Positions 1 to 10,677 of a DNA stretch of 64,000 nucleotides are shown piece by piece. Where the stretch lies: the NCBI GenBank assembly GCA_033439765.1, contig JAULSN010000004.1:2118001-2182000 (forward strand), read 5' to 3'. The notes under the pieces were generated by a model. It saw nothing but the letters and a program-made list of their open reading frames with translations, searched no databases and was not told the DNA's origin. Within the stretch, counting starts at the first letter, position 1. The number at the start of each line of letters is the position of its first letter. The translations under genes and the position numbers were made by a program. The stretch is from Lasiosphaeria ovina. Taxonomy: Eukaryota > Ascomycota > Sordariomycetes > Sordariales > Lasiosphaeriaceae.

Positions 1-812
1 CCGGTCAGCGAAGCGCATAAACAAATGTACTGCGCTAGCGCGTTGATCTCATCTCCCCTGTACGCACTATCTGACGTGACCTGGCCTCCATGCCAGAGAG
101 AGGGGAAGGGGGTGTGTCCAACCCCCGTCCCAGCTTGGCCATTCCCGTCATTACGACAGTCCCGCTGCACTGCCTCGCTCTCCACGAGGACCCCAGGACC
201 CCCCAGTGGACGACGCACTACCACGGCGCTCCTGCATTACCTCGACGCCGGCACGCAATCCTCCCTATCTCTGTGCCGCCTACGCTCCCGCATCCCAAAT
301 CTGCAATTTCTCTCCAGCCAGAGGAATCTCTTCTTCATCGCCTTCGTTTGCTGCACACACCGTGGCAAAGGCTGGATCTGGGCCTTGTTGAATCTGCACT
401 ACTGACATCTCGTCTCTCGCCGTCGTCGGCAGAATACTCTCGCTTTTTCTTCCTGCCACGACTCGAACCAACGCCGCGACAAAGGCGACCACCCCCTGGC
501 CCCCGTGCCTCCCGAGACCAATATTCCGCGCTTACATTCAATTTCCCTTCTGTATTTCGGTGCATTCTTGCCATTGTTCTCCAACGGGCAGAATAGAAGC
601 AACAGCATCGACTCGCTCGCTGCCTTTTTAAACTGCTGTCGCTACTTCATCCACAAGCATCACCGATTTTCACGCAGAGCGTCGCCGACTGACGTGACCC
701 GACCGACCGATCCGACCGCGAACCGTCCGTCGAACCCGCACCCCTCGTGGGGATCAACACCGCCTCCCCGACACTCCAAGACGTCGTCGCTCGTCCGACG
801 GTCTCGTTCAAG
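1..812. other. Upstream region and leader of the Flc-like gene
   Basis: No convincing gene. Reading frames here have no coding-like composition. From about 400 to 812 the + strand becomes pyrimidine-rich with scattered CCGACC/CGACC runs, as is usual for a fungal core promoter and 5' leader. I read it as the promoter and untranslated leader of the channel gene that starts at 813. Confidence 0.5.
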
Positions 813-3131
813 ATGCGGTTCTTAGCCGCGAGGCCTCTTGCGGCCATCGCATCGCTCGCTGCTCTCGCTTCCCCCGTCCTTGCCGAACCCATCCTCAGTT
901 CCAACTCTCTAAACACATGCCAGGACAACTCGGGCTTCAGGGCCAGTCTGTTCAACGTCGTGTACACACCAAACAACAACACGGCAAATGTCGACATTGT
1001 GGCCGTCTCGTCAATTCAGGGCAGCGTTATCTTCGATGTGGCCATTTCAGCGTACGGCTACGAGTTCATTCGGCAAAAGGTCGACCCGTGCAAAGTCGGC
1101 CTAGCCGGCCTGTGTCCCATGACGGCCGGCAAGATTCCCCTCAATTTTAACCTTCCAGTTAGCGCCGATGCCGCCAGGCAGATCCCCGGAATTGCCTACT
1201 CGTTCCCGGACCTGGACGCCAAGGTCAGGGTATTCATCAACCTGACGGACGGCGCCAGCGCCGGGCAGAGTGTCGCCTGTGTGGAGGCGGACATCTCCAA
1301 CGGAAAGACTGTCGACTTGCTGGGCGTAAAGTGGGCCACTGCTCTTATTGCCGGCCTCGCGTTGACCTCGTCAGCCTTTGTTTCCGGGTTAGGTCATGCA
1401 AATGCGGCCTCGCACGTCGCTGCCAACGCACTCTCGCTCTTCGGTTACTTCCAGGCCCAGGCCATGCTCGGGCTTACCGCCATTCCTCTGCCGCCCGTGG
1501 TGATGTCTTGGACCCAGGATTTCCAATGGAGCGTGGGCATCATTCGCGTCGAGTTCATGCAGGATATATTCACATGGTACCAGCGGGCTACGGGCGGTAC
1601 TCCTTCGACACTTTTCGACTCCTTGACGACCGTCTCAGTCCAGGTCGAGAAGCGTGCAGTTGATTTTGCCGATATCAGTATGAGTTTGGCGAAGCGTTCC
1701 ATCGCCATGATGCCTCGCAGCGTCACCGAGCCCGTCTCGGTTATGACGCGCAGCTTGGCCAAGCGCGGCAACATCCAGACCGGCTCCGGTAGCTTTATCG
1801 TCAAAGGCATTCAGCGCGTGGCCTTCCGTGCCGGCATCGAGTCGACGAACCTGTTCATGACTAGCCTCATCTTCTTTGTCATTCTTGTCATCTTCACCAC
1901 GCTTTGCGTCGCAGCGTTTAAGGGCCTCTGCGAATTGGCGGTGAAGAGGGGCTGGATGAAGAGCGACACGTTCCTTGATTTCCGCAACGGCTGGTTCACC
2001 GTCCTGAAAGGCATTCTGTTCCGGATCACCCTCATCGGATTCCCGCAAATGGCCATTCTTTGTCTTTGGGAGTTTACTCAGAACGACTCGGCCGCCGAGA
2101 TGGTTTTGGCCGTGTTTTTCTTCTTCGGCATGAGCATTACGCTCGGCTGGGCTGCTAGCAAGGTCATTCGAATTGCGCGCCGCTCCGTCGTGATGCACAG
2201 GAACCCGGCCTACATCCTATTCTCAGACCCTCAGGCTCTGAACAAGTGGGGCTTCCTTTACGTCCAATTCCGAGCGTCGGCCTACTACTTTATCGTCCCT
2301 TTCCTCATCTACATCCTAGTCAAGTCCATGTTCATCGCCTTTGCGCAGTCGGCGGGCACTGCCCAAGCAGTTGGCTTCATCATCGTCGAAGCCGCTGCCC
2401 TGATAGGGGCCAGTGTCCTGCGCCCCTGGATGGACAAGAGCACCAACACGTTCAATATCGCCATTTGTGTCATGAACTTCTTGAACTCGATTTTCCTCTT
2501 GATCTTCACCGAGGTGTTTAACCAACCAGCACTCGTCACGGGAGTCGTCGGTGTCGTCTTGTGGATTGCCAACGCTGCGTTTGCGCTGGTCCTGTTGATC
2601 ATGCTTATTGTTACTACCATTATTGTGTTCTTCCGCGAGAACCCCGACGGCCGGTATCAGTCCATGATGGACGACCGCACGTCGTTCATGAAGTCCCAGA
2701 CGCACCTTACGGCGACGACTGAACTGGACGCGCTCGCAGCAACAGCCCGTGGCGCCAAGGCCGGCCTTGACTTGGACGATGACGCCGACTCGATCTCGTC
2801 CGAATCCATCCGTCGCAACGAACGGGCTGGCGCCGCGTCGGTAAACAGCCACTACGGGAACCCACCACGGTCCCCGATCGACCCTGCGATGCCTCTGTTC
2901 CCTGCAGATGGCCGCAGCAGTCCGGCCCCCGGATATGCACGGGGGTACCAGGATCGCGCGCCCAGTCCATTTGGGAACCAGGGCGCGAATCTAACGCCTG
3001 CGTTCAGAGCACAGAACAACTCAAGTCCGGCAGGATTCAGGTCAGCGAGGTAAGCAGACTCGAAGCTCTTGGTCATGGAGTTAAACTAACACTCTTCCAG
3101 TCCCTGGCAACGAGGTGCCGGCTACGACTAA
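813..3131 (+). CDS. Flc/TRP-like transmembrane channel (flavin carrier family)
   Basis: Two exons, 813..3049 and 3101..3131, 755 residues. The ATG at 813 is preferred over the in-frame ATG at 747 because it opens directly onto a signal peptide (MRFLAARPLAAIASLAALA, cut near residue 24). Residues about 25-165 form the luminal ML-like/TRP N-terminal domain with several cysteines. From about 173 to 608 there are roughly nine hydrophobic segments, followed by a Ser/Pro-rich cytosolic tail. The 51-nt intron (GTAAGC...CTAAC...CAG) removes a stop and adds a short last exon ending WQRGAGYD, a tail I recall as common in fungal members of this family. Family knowledge: yeast Flc1-3 and fission yeast Pkd2 are ER/Golgi or plasma-membrane TRP-like proteins linked to calcium homeostasis, FAD transport and wall maintenance. 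Which of these roles applies here is inference. Confidence 0.9.
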
Positions 3132-5047
3132 TAATGGGATCATTTGGGCGACATGTCTTAACCAGGCTTGTCCTTACCTTTGCATCATCCCACTCACGAT
3201 CAATGGGATACGGTGTTAATTTGTCTTTTCCGGGGTTAACTATTCACGAACAATTTTCTTAACCAGGTGGCATTCTGGTTCGGCACGGAACGACAAGGCC
3301 CCGCAGCGAAACAAGCTACCCGGCACGTCATCATTTACCGCCTCAGCTATTTTACAGGTTGCCGTGTTGGATACACGCGCTGTCGGCTACTGTCTGCTAC
3401 ACATCAGCATCTTTTTCATATTTCTTTTCCTTTGTCACTTCAAGGCATGACAAGGCGTCCTACAAGAGGAACAGACGACAACGGAGGCGGGGATAAGGCT
3501 ATCCGGTTTTTCTTCAATTCTTTCGAGCTCGCAAAACCACGATATTCATTTTTTTATAATTCCGTGGTCTGTATCTATGGTCTTCACGGGTCCCCCAAGG
3601 GGATTCAAGGCAGAGCGGTCTGCACCCATCCATCTGCCACACCGCCCACCAACCCCTCGTGTATATACTCCCCGCGTACGGATAAGGAATGGAAAGACGG
3701 GGGAGGTAAGGGAAATACCCACCTGGATGATGGCAACAACAACAATAACAACAACAGCTGGACTGGGGACGAGAGCGGTTTTTTATTTCTTCTTGTCGGG
3801 TGTCAGCAAAACATGGCTGTCAACAACAGGGGGGATTGTGTATATTTTCTTCTTGTGAGAGTAAAACCGGTTGGGTTGCGGGCGGGCGACATAGAGACAG
3901 AGAAATATTTATTTGGTTAATTCGACTGAGGTTCTCCTCTATGTGAGTGTGTGTTATGTGTGTGAGTGTAAGGTAAGTGTGTGAGCGTGAATGTGTGTGT
4001 GAGAGAGAGAGAGAGAGAGAGTGAGTGAGATCATGTGAGAGTGAATGTGAGTGTGAATGTGTGTCTGTATGAGTGTGCGAGAATATGGGTTTAAAGAGAG
4101 AATGAGTGTATGGTTGTGAAAGTGTGTGAATGTAAGTGTGTGAATGTTTGTGACGTACTCCGTATTACAGTCACTTTACCAGGCGGTTACCTAGATGCTG
4201 AGCCGACTCTGAAATGACAACTGGCTTTGTTTGTTTGTTTCTCGACTGCAGAATACCTTATCTAGTTGGTTGGCATCTTCAAAAGCCACCCATTCATTCC
4301 TCGGGAAGTAGAGGCATTCCAGCCTTGCTTGCCCAGCTCCCTGCAGATGAGGTTTTGTTGTTGGCAGTTTTTGTTTGTCCTGTAATGAGGGGAAGAGAGC
4401 AATGAACCAACCAAGGTGAGCATTTATCCACCACCCTTCAGTCTCATGGTTCTTGGAAAGAGGGATGCGTGAACACCCCATTGCAATTATTTCTTCGTCG
4501 GAGTGCATTTCTTTGTATCTTGGTAGGGAGGGGAAAGGTTTTCTACTTCGAGGACCAAAACGGGTCTACTGGGCAAGGTACTTGCACCCTATGTCATATC
4601 CAACCTTTGTCATTTCTATTCCTGTCCATAATTTCTTTTACTATCGATCCAGGTCTCTCTTCTCTCTAGTATCCAAAATGCAGAAAGGTAGAAGAATAGT
4701 TATCATATGCAAAACAAAATATCCCAGCTTCACTTCGAAGCCCCTTTTGCTCAGCGGTGTTGTTAATACATGCTTGATCAGGGTATAAATGTCAGTAAAT
4801 GTATAATATGACTGAGGAAACCATGACGCCGAGCAATGAGACCTCGAGTGCGAGAAGCCGTTTAAAGAAGCGAAGAAGCCACCAAACTACGACGGCTATC
4901 CGTAAATGGAATTAGCCGACCCTTGTACAACCCCGAGATTATCTATCGGTATCCAAAAGCCGTCAAGTTATCAAATCATTAAATTAATTTCTTTCCACCC
5001 AACTCAGTTCCACCCCCCCAGGCGTGTTGTGCAAGACACTAGAGCCT
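3132..5047. other. Intergenic, 3' regions of two convergent genes
   Basis: This stretch lies between the converging Flc-like (+) and GH16 (-) genes. It holds their 3' regions, a degenerate TG/GA-rich stretch (3935-4150) and AT-richer DNA around 4600-5000. The open frame at about 3267-3920 does not begin with ATG, contains an Asn run made by a simple repeat, and follows the channel stop directly, so I treat it as non-coding. Confidence 0.5.
3935..4150. repeat. Degenerate TGTGAG/GA-rich simple sequence
   Basis: About 215 bp of imperfect GTGTGAGTG-type units, with a pure (GA)n core near 4003-4020. It is strongly purine/purine-T biased on one strand. No function is visible. Confidence 0.75.
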
Positions 5048-7729
5048 TCACAATCCGAACACCAACGCAACTCCGGCGGCCATGAGCGCCAGACTGGCTC
5101 CGACTCTGGCGCCGCCGTTCACGGTCACCAGCGTGCTCGTCGGAGCAGCGGCGGCGGCGGTACCCGAGCTAGACTCTACAGGAAGGGGCTTTACCGCCGC
5201 AGTGCTGTTGCTGCCGGCCGGATAATAGCTCGAGTAACCAGTGGCCACCGAGGCCGGCTTGGAAACTGTGGGGACCAGCTGCAGTGTTGTGTAGCTCGTG
5301 ATGTACGTGGTGGGAACCACGCTTGGGCTCACGGTCACGCTGCCCGTCTCTTCTGCAATGGGGCAGACAGTTGTCGTGACTGCGATGACCTCGGTAGTCA
5401 CCTTCCCAATGAGGGCAGGGCAGTTGGTGACGGTTGGCGCACACGATGTGATCGTGTACGTTGTGGTTGCGTAAATGGTCGAAGTCGTCCAGCCCTCGGG
5501 AAGTGATGACTCGGTCGACGAGCTGGCAGAGGCTGCCGCAGAGGCCGTTGCCGTAGCGGTTACGGGGCAGACCGTCGTGGTGACAGCAATCACCTCTGTC
5601 GTTACTTGTCCAATAGGGCAGTTCGTCACAGTAGCAGCGCATGACGTGATCGTGTATGTAGTCGTCGAGTAGATGGTCGATGTCGTCAAAATTTCTGACG
5701 ACGAGCCAGAAGCAGAAGCGGAGCCGGGGCTACCTGAGGAGCCTGCGGCTGTGGAAGACACCGCGCCTGAGCTGGCTGGGTCCGCACCGCTGGATGCGCT
5801 CGAAGCTGACGCAGAGCCGGAAGAGCTAGCTGGCAATGACGAGCTAGGGATTCCCGAAGAACCGGAAGATCCAGCTGGCGAGGAAGAGCTAACCGGCGAC
5901 GAAGAGCTAGTCGGCGTCGAAGAGCTAGCTGGCAATGACGAGCTGGGGATTCCCGAAGAACCGGAAGATCCAGCTGGCGACGAAGAGCTAGCCGGCGACG
6001 AAGAGCTAGCTGGCAATGACGAGCTGGGGACTCCCGAAGAAGCTGGGACGCTCGCCGTAGACGAAGCGGGGGCACTAGACCCGCCAGCCGGATCAGCCGA
6101 CGAAGCAGCAGACGAGGCAGCAGACGAGGCAACAGACGAAGCAGCAGACGATGCAGCAGACGATGCAGCAGACGAGGCAGCAGACGAGGCAGTGCTGGAC
6201 GCAATCGATGATGCGGCTGAAGAAGCAGGGGCTGAAGAAGCGGCCGAGCTCGCGTCGGTTGTAGACGACGCGGTAGAAGCAGCAGATGAGCTTGGGGGAA
6301 CGGTAGACGACTCCGGCTCATCCGAGCACTCCTCATCGTCTGTTGAAGTTGACGAACCGGCAGTGGAGCTTGGAACGGTCGAGCTCGTAATTGTCGAGCT
6401 GATAGGGGCTGATGAGCTGGCAGCGGACGAACTGGCAGCGGACGAACTGGCAGCAGACGAGCTGGCAGGGGCCGACGAGCTGGCAGGGGCCGACGAGCTG
6501 GCAGGGGGTGCAGGTTCCTGGAACTGATAATACTTGATGTCCTCGATCCCCCAATACACATCATCGTATGCTGCGGCGTGCGAGTTGACATAGTCGGGGC
6601 ACCATCCGTAGCCGGTCTGAGCGTAGCATTTGTCACCGTCGAGCGGGGTGCTGCCCCAAATCCCCGAGTTGCCAGCAGCGTCTCCGCAGAAGGTGATGTC
6701 CAAGACCAATCTCATATCCTTGAAAGCTTCATGGACGTCACATCCGCCGTCGCCCAGGAGGAAATGAGGCGTTCCCCAGCTCGACGGGTTTGGGGCTCCC
6801 GAGCTAATATCAGTAGGAATGTTCCCAACCGGCCAGCTCCACACTTTCAAGGCAGTGTCAGTCCACTCGGTAGCATCTGCGTAGAGTCTCAATTAGCATA
6901 TACACCCAACCAAGCGAGCCAGGCACGAGACTCCTTACACACGCCACCATCCGATTTTCCCCATTGACCATTCGCCTCGGATATAGCACAGCCCTCGTTA
7001 GGCCACTGCGTAGGTGAATCTACCCAACAGTCGGGCGTGTTGGGATGAAAGGAATTGTCAATTGTGCAGCTTCCAACATTGTTGGGGTTGTCGGTGTGAG
7101 CTGTGATGGAATTTGTAGGAGACAAGTTCCACTGCTCGTAGATGTCAAGCTCGCCACTAGTTGGCCAGTTAGGGCCGTACATCCAAAAGGCCGGCTAGAG
7201 CGTTGTCAGCGTGTGCCCTGCTCCAAGGGATGGATGGACTCGTATATATCCATAGACTCACCCACGCTCCGCAAACCGGCTCAGGAAAGTGGGTGAAGTG
7301 GGCAATGATCAGGCCCGAGTTGTAGCGACTGTGACTCTCGAGCCTCACACTGCCCCTTCCTCTCACGCCATTCGTGCTGCTGTCGACACCAACGTAGATG
7401 GCCTCTCCCGGCCCAGAGATCAGGCCGGAACCAAACGCATCGGTCTGGGATTTGTAGTCGACGAATCCATGGGTTGGGTCAACGGCCATAGGGTCGGAGC
7501 TGTCATAATCAGACTAGATGGCCGTCAGTCCCTATACTCCGTACATATCCCAGTCGAGTCGGGTCGGGTCGAGTCGTCCAGCCCGGTTGTATCTTACCAC
7601 AAAAAACTCAAACTTGTCAAAGAAGTTTGTAGCGTCGTAGTGCTCGGTGAGTTGGTATGACTTGACGGCAGCGACACCGGAAGCATAGGCCAAGGCGGCC
7701 GCGCCCAGCTTAACGAAAGACGGAGCCAT
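5048..7729 (-). CDS. GPI-anchored GH16 beta-glucanase/transglycosidase
   Basis: Four exons on the minus strand: 7729..7598, 7513..7262, 7194..6939 and 6876..5048, 822 residues. All joins keep frame and rebuild family sequence (FFVSDYDSSDP, PAFWMYGPNW, GGVYATEW). A signal peptide covers residues 1-21. The GH16 catalytic motif ExDxxE is GELDIYEQ, with E143 as nucleophile, D145, and E148 as acid/base. The domain ends near residue 330. It is followed by a stalk of about 360 residues made almost only of Ser, Ala, Pro and Gly, and then by two copies of a roughly 45-residue Cys module (TTSTIYxTTTYTITSC ... VTTEVIAVTTTVCP). The last 25 residues are a hydrophobic GPI-attachment signal. The family hydrolyses or transfers beta-1,3(4)-glucans. 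The stalk and anchor place the enzyme in the outer wall or plasma membrane. Exact substrate is inference. Confidence 0.92.
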
Positions 7730-8269
7730 GACGGCAAAATTAGGGGTGTTAGTAGGGGATAAAAGAATGACAATAATGAGGGTGAAGTAATGAGTGAGTC
7801 GACGTGCGATACGTCAGAGGACGAGCAAAAAAGATGCTCTAGACAGGCTGGAGAGGCAGCATGGAAGGCTTGGCTGGAGGAACATCAAGCAAGAGAGAAG
7901 AAGGAGAAGGGGAGCATGGCCATGGTGGTGGCACTTTGTTGTTATGGTGGCACTCATCAGCCAGCCGGGCAGCCACTCACGCAGATCTGCCACCCACGTA
8001 CCCTTCCTTGCCCTCCACCATCGTGGACAAGCTCGTGGGTCCTGCTGGCCGCGCCCTCGGTAGCGCCGGGTCCGACACCATGGAGACTTGTTCCCAAGAA
8101 GGGAATCGATAGAGCTTGGGCTAGCGTTAGTGAGAGAATGCTGGGCTGTTAGACGATGGGCCTGCCATGTTCCCAGCTGTCTATCTGCCATCCTAACTCC
8201 AAGCTTTCTTGGCCCCCTCGCTTCGCCCAGTCAGGGACCTGCCATGGACTGCTAGCCATGTGCTGTCGA

Positions 8270-8341
8270 GATTGAACACGCGGGATTTGGACTCGTGATT
8301 GGTTCCCACGAGCCAGACCAGTGCGTATCCCGTACTCAATC
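8270..8341. repeat. Imperfect palindrome with three nested stems
   Basis: Paired arms: GATTGA (8270-8275) with TCAATC (8336-8341), GGGAT (8282-8286) with ATCCC (8327-8331), and CTCGTG (8292-8297) with CACGAG (8307-8312) around a 9-nt loop. It resembles an RNA hairpin but does not fit a tRNA fold. Confidence 0.6.
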
Positions 8342-9073
8342 GTCAAAAGGGGAGATGGCAGGGATCCCCCCATGCCAAGATCGCAATGGTTTGCCAAGGG
8401 CCCAGTGCCCAGCGCCCAGTGCCCTGTTGTACCTTGGGACTTTCTCCGAAATTTTCAACCTCCAGTGCCATGCCGAAGCAGAAAAAACGTGTTGGTAATG
8501 CAGAATCCTGTCGGCCGCCTGGACAAGACGAATCGCGTCTCGACTCGCAAGTTTGAGTGGGCGAGCGAGCAAAAATCGATGTCCGAATTTTTGTACGACG
8601 CAGGCGACGAGACGGAGTCCGAACCGGGGTCGCGACCTTCCCAATCACCAGGTCTTTTAGCGCGGCCGTGCGGCTCAGGGGAAGGAATCGGTGCACGCAG
8701 GTACCAGGAGCAAAAAATGGCTTCTCTGTGGTCTCATTGGCCCGCGGCGAGCGCGGATTTCGAACCATGTTAATTTCCGGTTCGCCCTTGTCACCAACAA
8801 TCTGCCTCACCACGCAGACAGGTAGCGTCCAGCGAGATCGCGTTGGACCGTCAAGTCGCGACCGAGAAAGGCAGTTGGTTAGAGGTCCAACGCCATTCAT
8901 CGGATGGATGCCTTCAGCCTTGTGGTGATGGTGATGGTGATCCTGCTGCTGCCCGGGATGCTCTCGACCGTGCTGCTGAGTGCTGATAGCTTACGTATCT
9001 GGTCTTCGTAGGGCAGAAGGGTCGCGTAATTCCACATCGCACTGTGTTGCGCGCAGCAGGAGCGTGGCGCCGA

Positions 9074-9106
9074 CCCCCTCCCCCTCCCCCTCCCCCTCCC
9101 CCTCCC
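9074..9106. repeat. (CCCCCT)n hexanucleotide tract
   Basis: About 5.5 units of CCCCCT. The complementary strand reads AGGGGG repeatedly, giving five G-tracts and so G-quadruplex potential. It is intergenic. Confidence 0.85.
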
Positions 9107-9854
9107 AGGTCGAGGAAGTGATTTCCCAGATCATTGCCAGAACGAGCGCCTCGTATGACAGGCTGATTAACCTTAATCCAAGGACGAAGGAAGAAAAAGG
9201 TGAGGCTTGCTGGTGGCTTGCTTGGTGGCGGGCCAATACGTAATCCAGTGTCTTGAATAGACAAAAAGGATCGTCCTGCATCTATTTTATTCCTCGAAAT
9301 CGAAAAAGAACTTGAGGTCGTCGTCGGGCACAACTTGGAACTTTGGAAGCCGAGTGAAGCGCCGAGACGCCTTCCGTCTTCCAAGCAAGTACGGGCCACT
9401 ACTGAGATACCTCTTTCGAAAACAGCAACTGCCAAATACTGCTAGTAATCAGCAAACTTTTCTTATCGCCCTTTTGGGAAAACATAGGGAGTAACCCTCA
9501 AGCCGCACCTTCCGCGTCACCGCCCCCACCTGCCATTCTTCAGAAGACGGTTAGTCATTCACGACCACAAGTGGAGTTAGAGTTGTCTGTTGTGTAACAA
9601 GAGGAAAGCGTAGTTGGTCCGTCACAGCCAACCTGGAAGCTCGTTCAGTCCGAGGCATGAGTATTAAAAGATTTAGGTATCATTGCAATGCAACCCAAGT
9701 GCGGAATATCGCACAAGGCAACCGTTCCTTTGAGGACGGGCTGTTGGGTATGTGGTAATTAGGTAAGGTAGTAGGGACTCGGCACGGCGACAGAACAGAT
9801 ACTATGTCGAACACGGAGGTCGTATCTCGCCTCGACCTCCTTCTGTGCCTTTTA

Positions 9855-10108
9855 TCAGTGTATGATAAAGTCCCTCCTCATCAGCCTCCTCTTCTCCAAG
9901 GCCGCCCTGCGCTGCCGTTTCCTGAAGCACCAGCTCACGACCACGAGCGCCACCACCGACGGGAGGCCGATGGCTACCCCGAGCCCGATTGCCAAGGGCT
10001 TGTTCACCCCGGACGCGTCGCTGTTCGGGACCTGTATCAAGGTTGGGGGCTGCCGAAGCTCCGTGTTAGTGCACTGGGTACAACGCCCTGCAAGAGCAGA
10101 GAGAGAGG

Positions 10109-10147
<39 letters not shown>

Positions 10148-10677
10148 CCAGGCTTACCGGTGATGGCGAGGGCGACGAAGACGTCGCCGGTTCGACAGCC
10201 TGGTTCTGCACCTTGAAGAAAGGTGATTTTGCCAACAACGGGGGATCGCCGCCGCTTGTTGGAGTCGATGGGCGCAGCTCGAGTTGGTAGAGCCCCGTCT
10301 CAATCCAGCGCACGGGGTATGGAATGCCTGTCCATGAGAAAGAATCGCTGCTGATACTTGCTGTTTTTTCATAGTTAGCCTCGACGGCATCACGGCAGAG
10401 ATGAGCCAATAGCTGTCATGTCATGCAGTCGTGGGAACGTACTGGTGATGTTCGCCCTATACGCGTTCGCCTTGGTGCCGTCTGCGCTCTTGTCGATGAG
10501 CTGGACAGTGATGGACAGTGGGTAGCTCTGGGCATCTACTCCGCTCCAGGCCAACGAGAGCGTCGACCCGGCCGCGACGCCGTCAAACGAGTTTGTAAAG
10601 TCTGCCTCAGCCCAGCCAAAGACTAAGAACAAGACCGCCCACAGGCTAGCAAGCAGACCCCGGAAGTTCGTCGTCAT
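9855..10677 (-). CDS. Kre9/Knh1-like domain, single-pass membrane protein
   Basis: Three exons on the minus strand: 10677..10443, 10360..10158 and 10049..9855, 210 residues. A signal peptide (1-25) is followed by an Ig-like Kre9/Knh1 N-terminal domain (about 26-125). Its hallmarks are a strand with SLAWSG and, later, FSWTGIPYPVRW and GLYQLELR. A short Ser/Pro linker leads to one transmembrane helix (near KPLAIGLGVAIGLPSVVALV) and a basic cytosolic tail (WCFRKRQRRAALEKRR). The architecture is type I, unlike the GPI-anchored relatives. Yeast Kre9/Knh1 act in beta-1,6-glucan assembly, so a wall role is plausible but inferred. Intron 2 (10157..10050) was chosen for its GTAAGC donor, a CTAAC branch point and a CAG acceptor 12 nt later. 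It is 108 nt with no in-frame stop, so a retained-intron protein of 246 residues is also possible. Confidence 0.8.
10099..10147. repeat. (GA)n microsatellite inside an intron
   Basis: An almost pure GA/TC dinucleotide run within the second intron of the Kre9-like gene. On the gene strand it is the polypyrimidine CT tract. Its length is likely to vary between strains. Confidence 0.9.

Larger units (their letters stand above)
7730..9854. other. Intergenic region, no gene recognised
   Basis: About 2.1 kb between the start of the GH16 gene and the 3' end of the Kre9-like gene, both on the minus strand. It should contain the GH16 promoter. Short open frames exist on both strands but none has a recognisable product or consistent codon choice. 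Notable structure: a 72-bp imperfect palindrome (8270-8341) and a CCCCCT hexanucleotide run (9074-9106). Confidence 0.5.

Noticed and set aside
3267..3920. 217-codon open frame after the Flc-like gene
   Set aside because: No ATG at its start, an Asn run from a simple repeat, no domain, and it lies in the expected 3' untranslated region.
5673..6527. 284-codon acidic open frame antisense to the GH16 stalk
   Set aside because: The Ser/Ala codons of the stalk read as Asp/Glu/Ala on the other strand. The GH16 frame has signal peptide, catalytic motif and GPI tail.
8270..8341. Possible tRNA gene on the minus strand
   Set aside because: A T-arm-like GAGTCCAAATCCC is present, but there is no anticodon arm or D arm in the right place.
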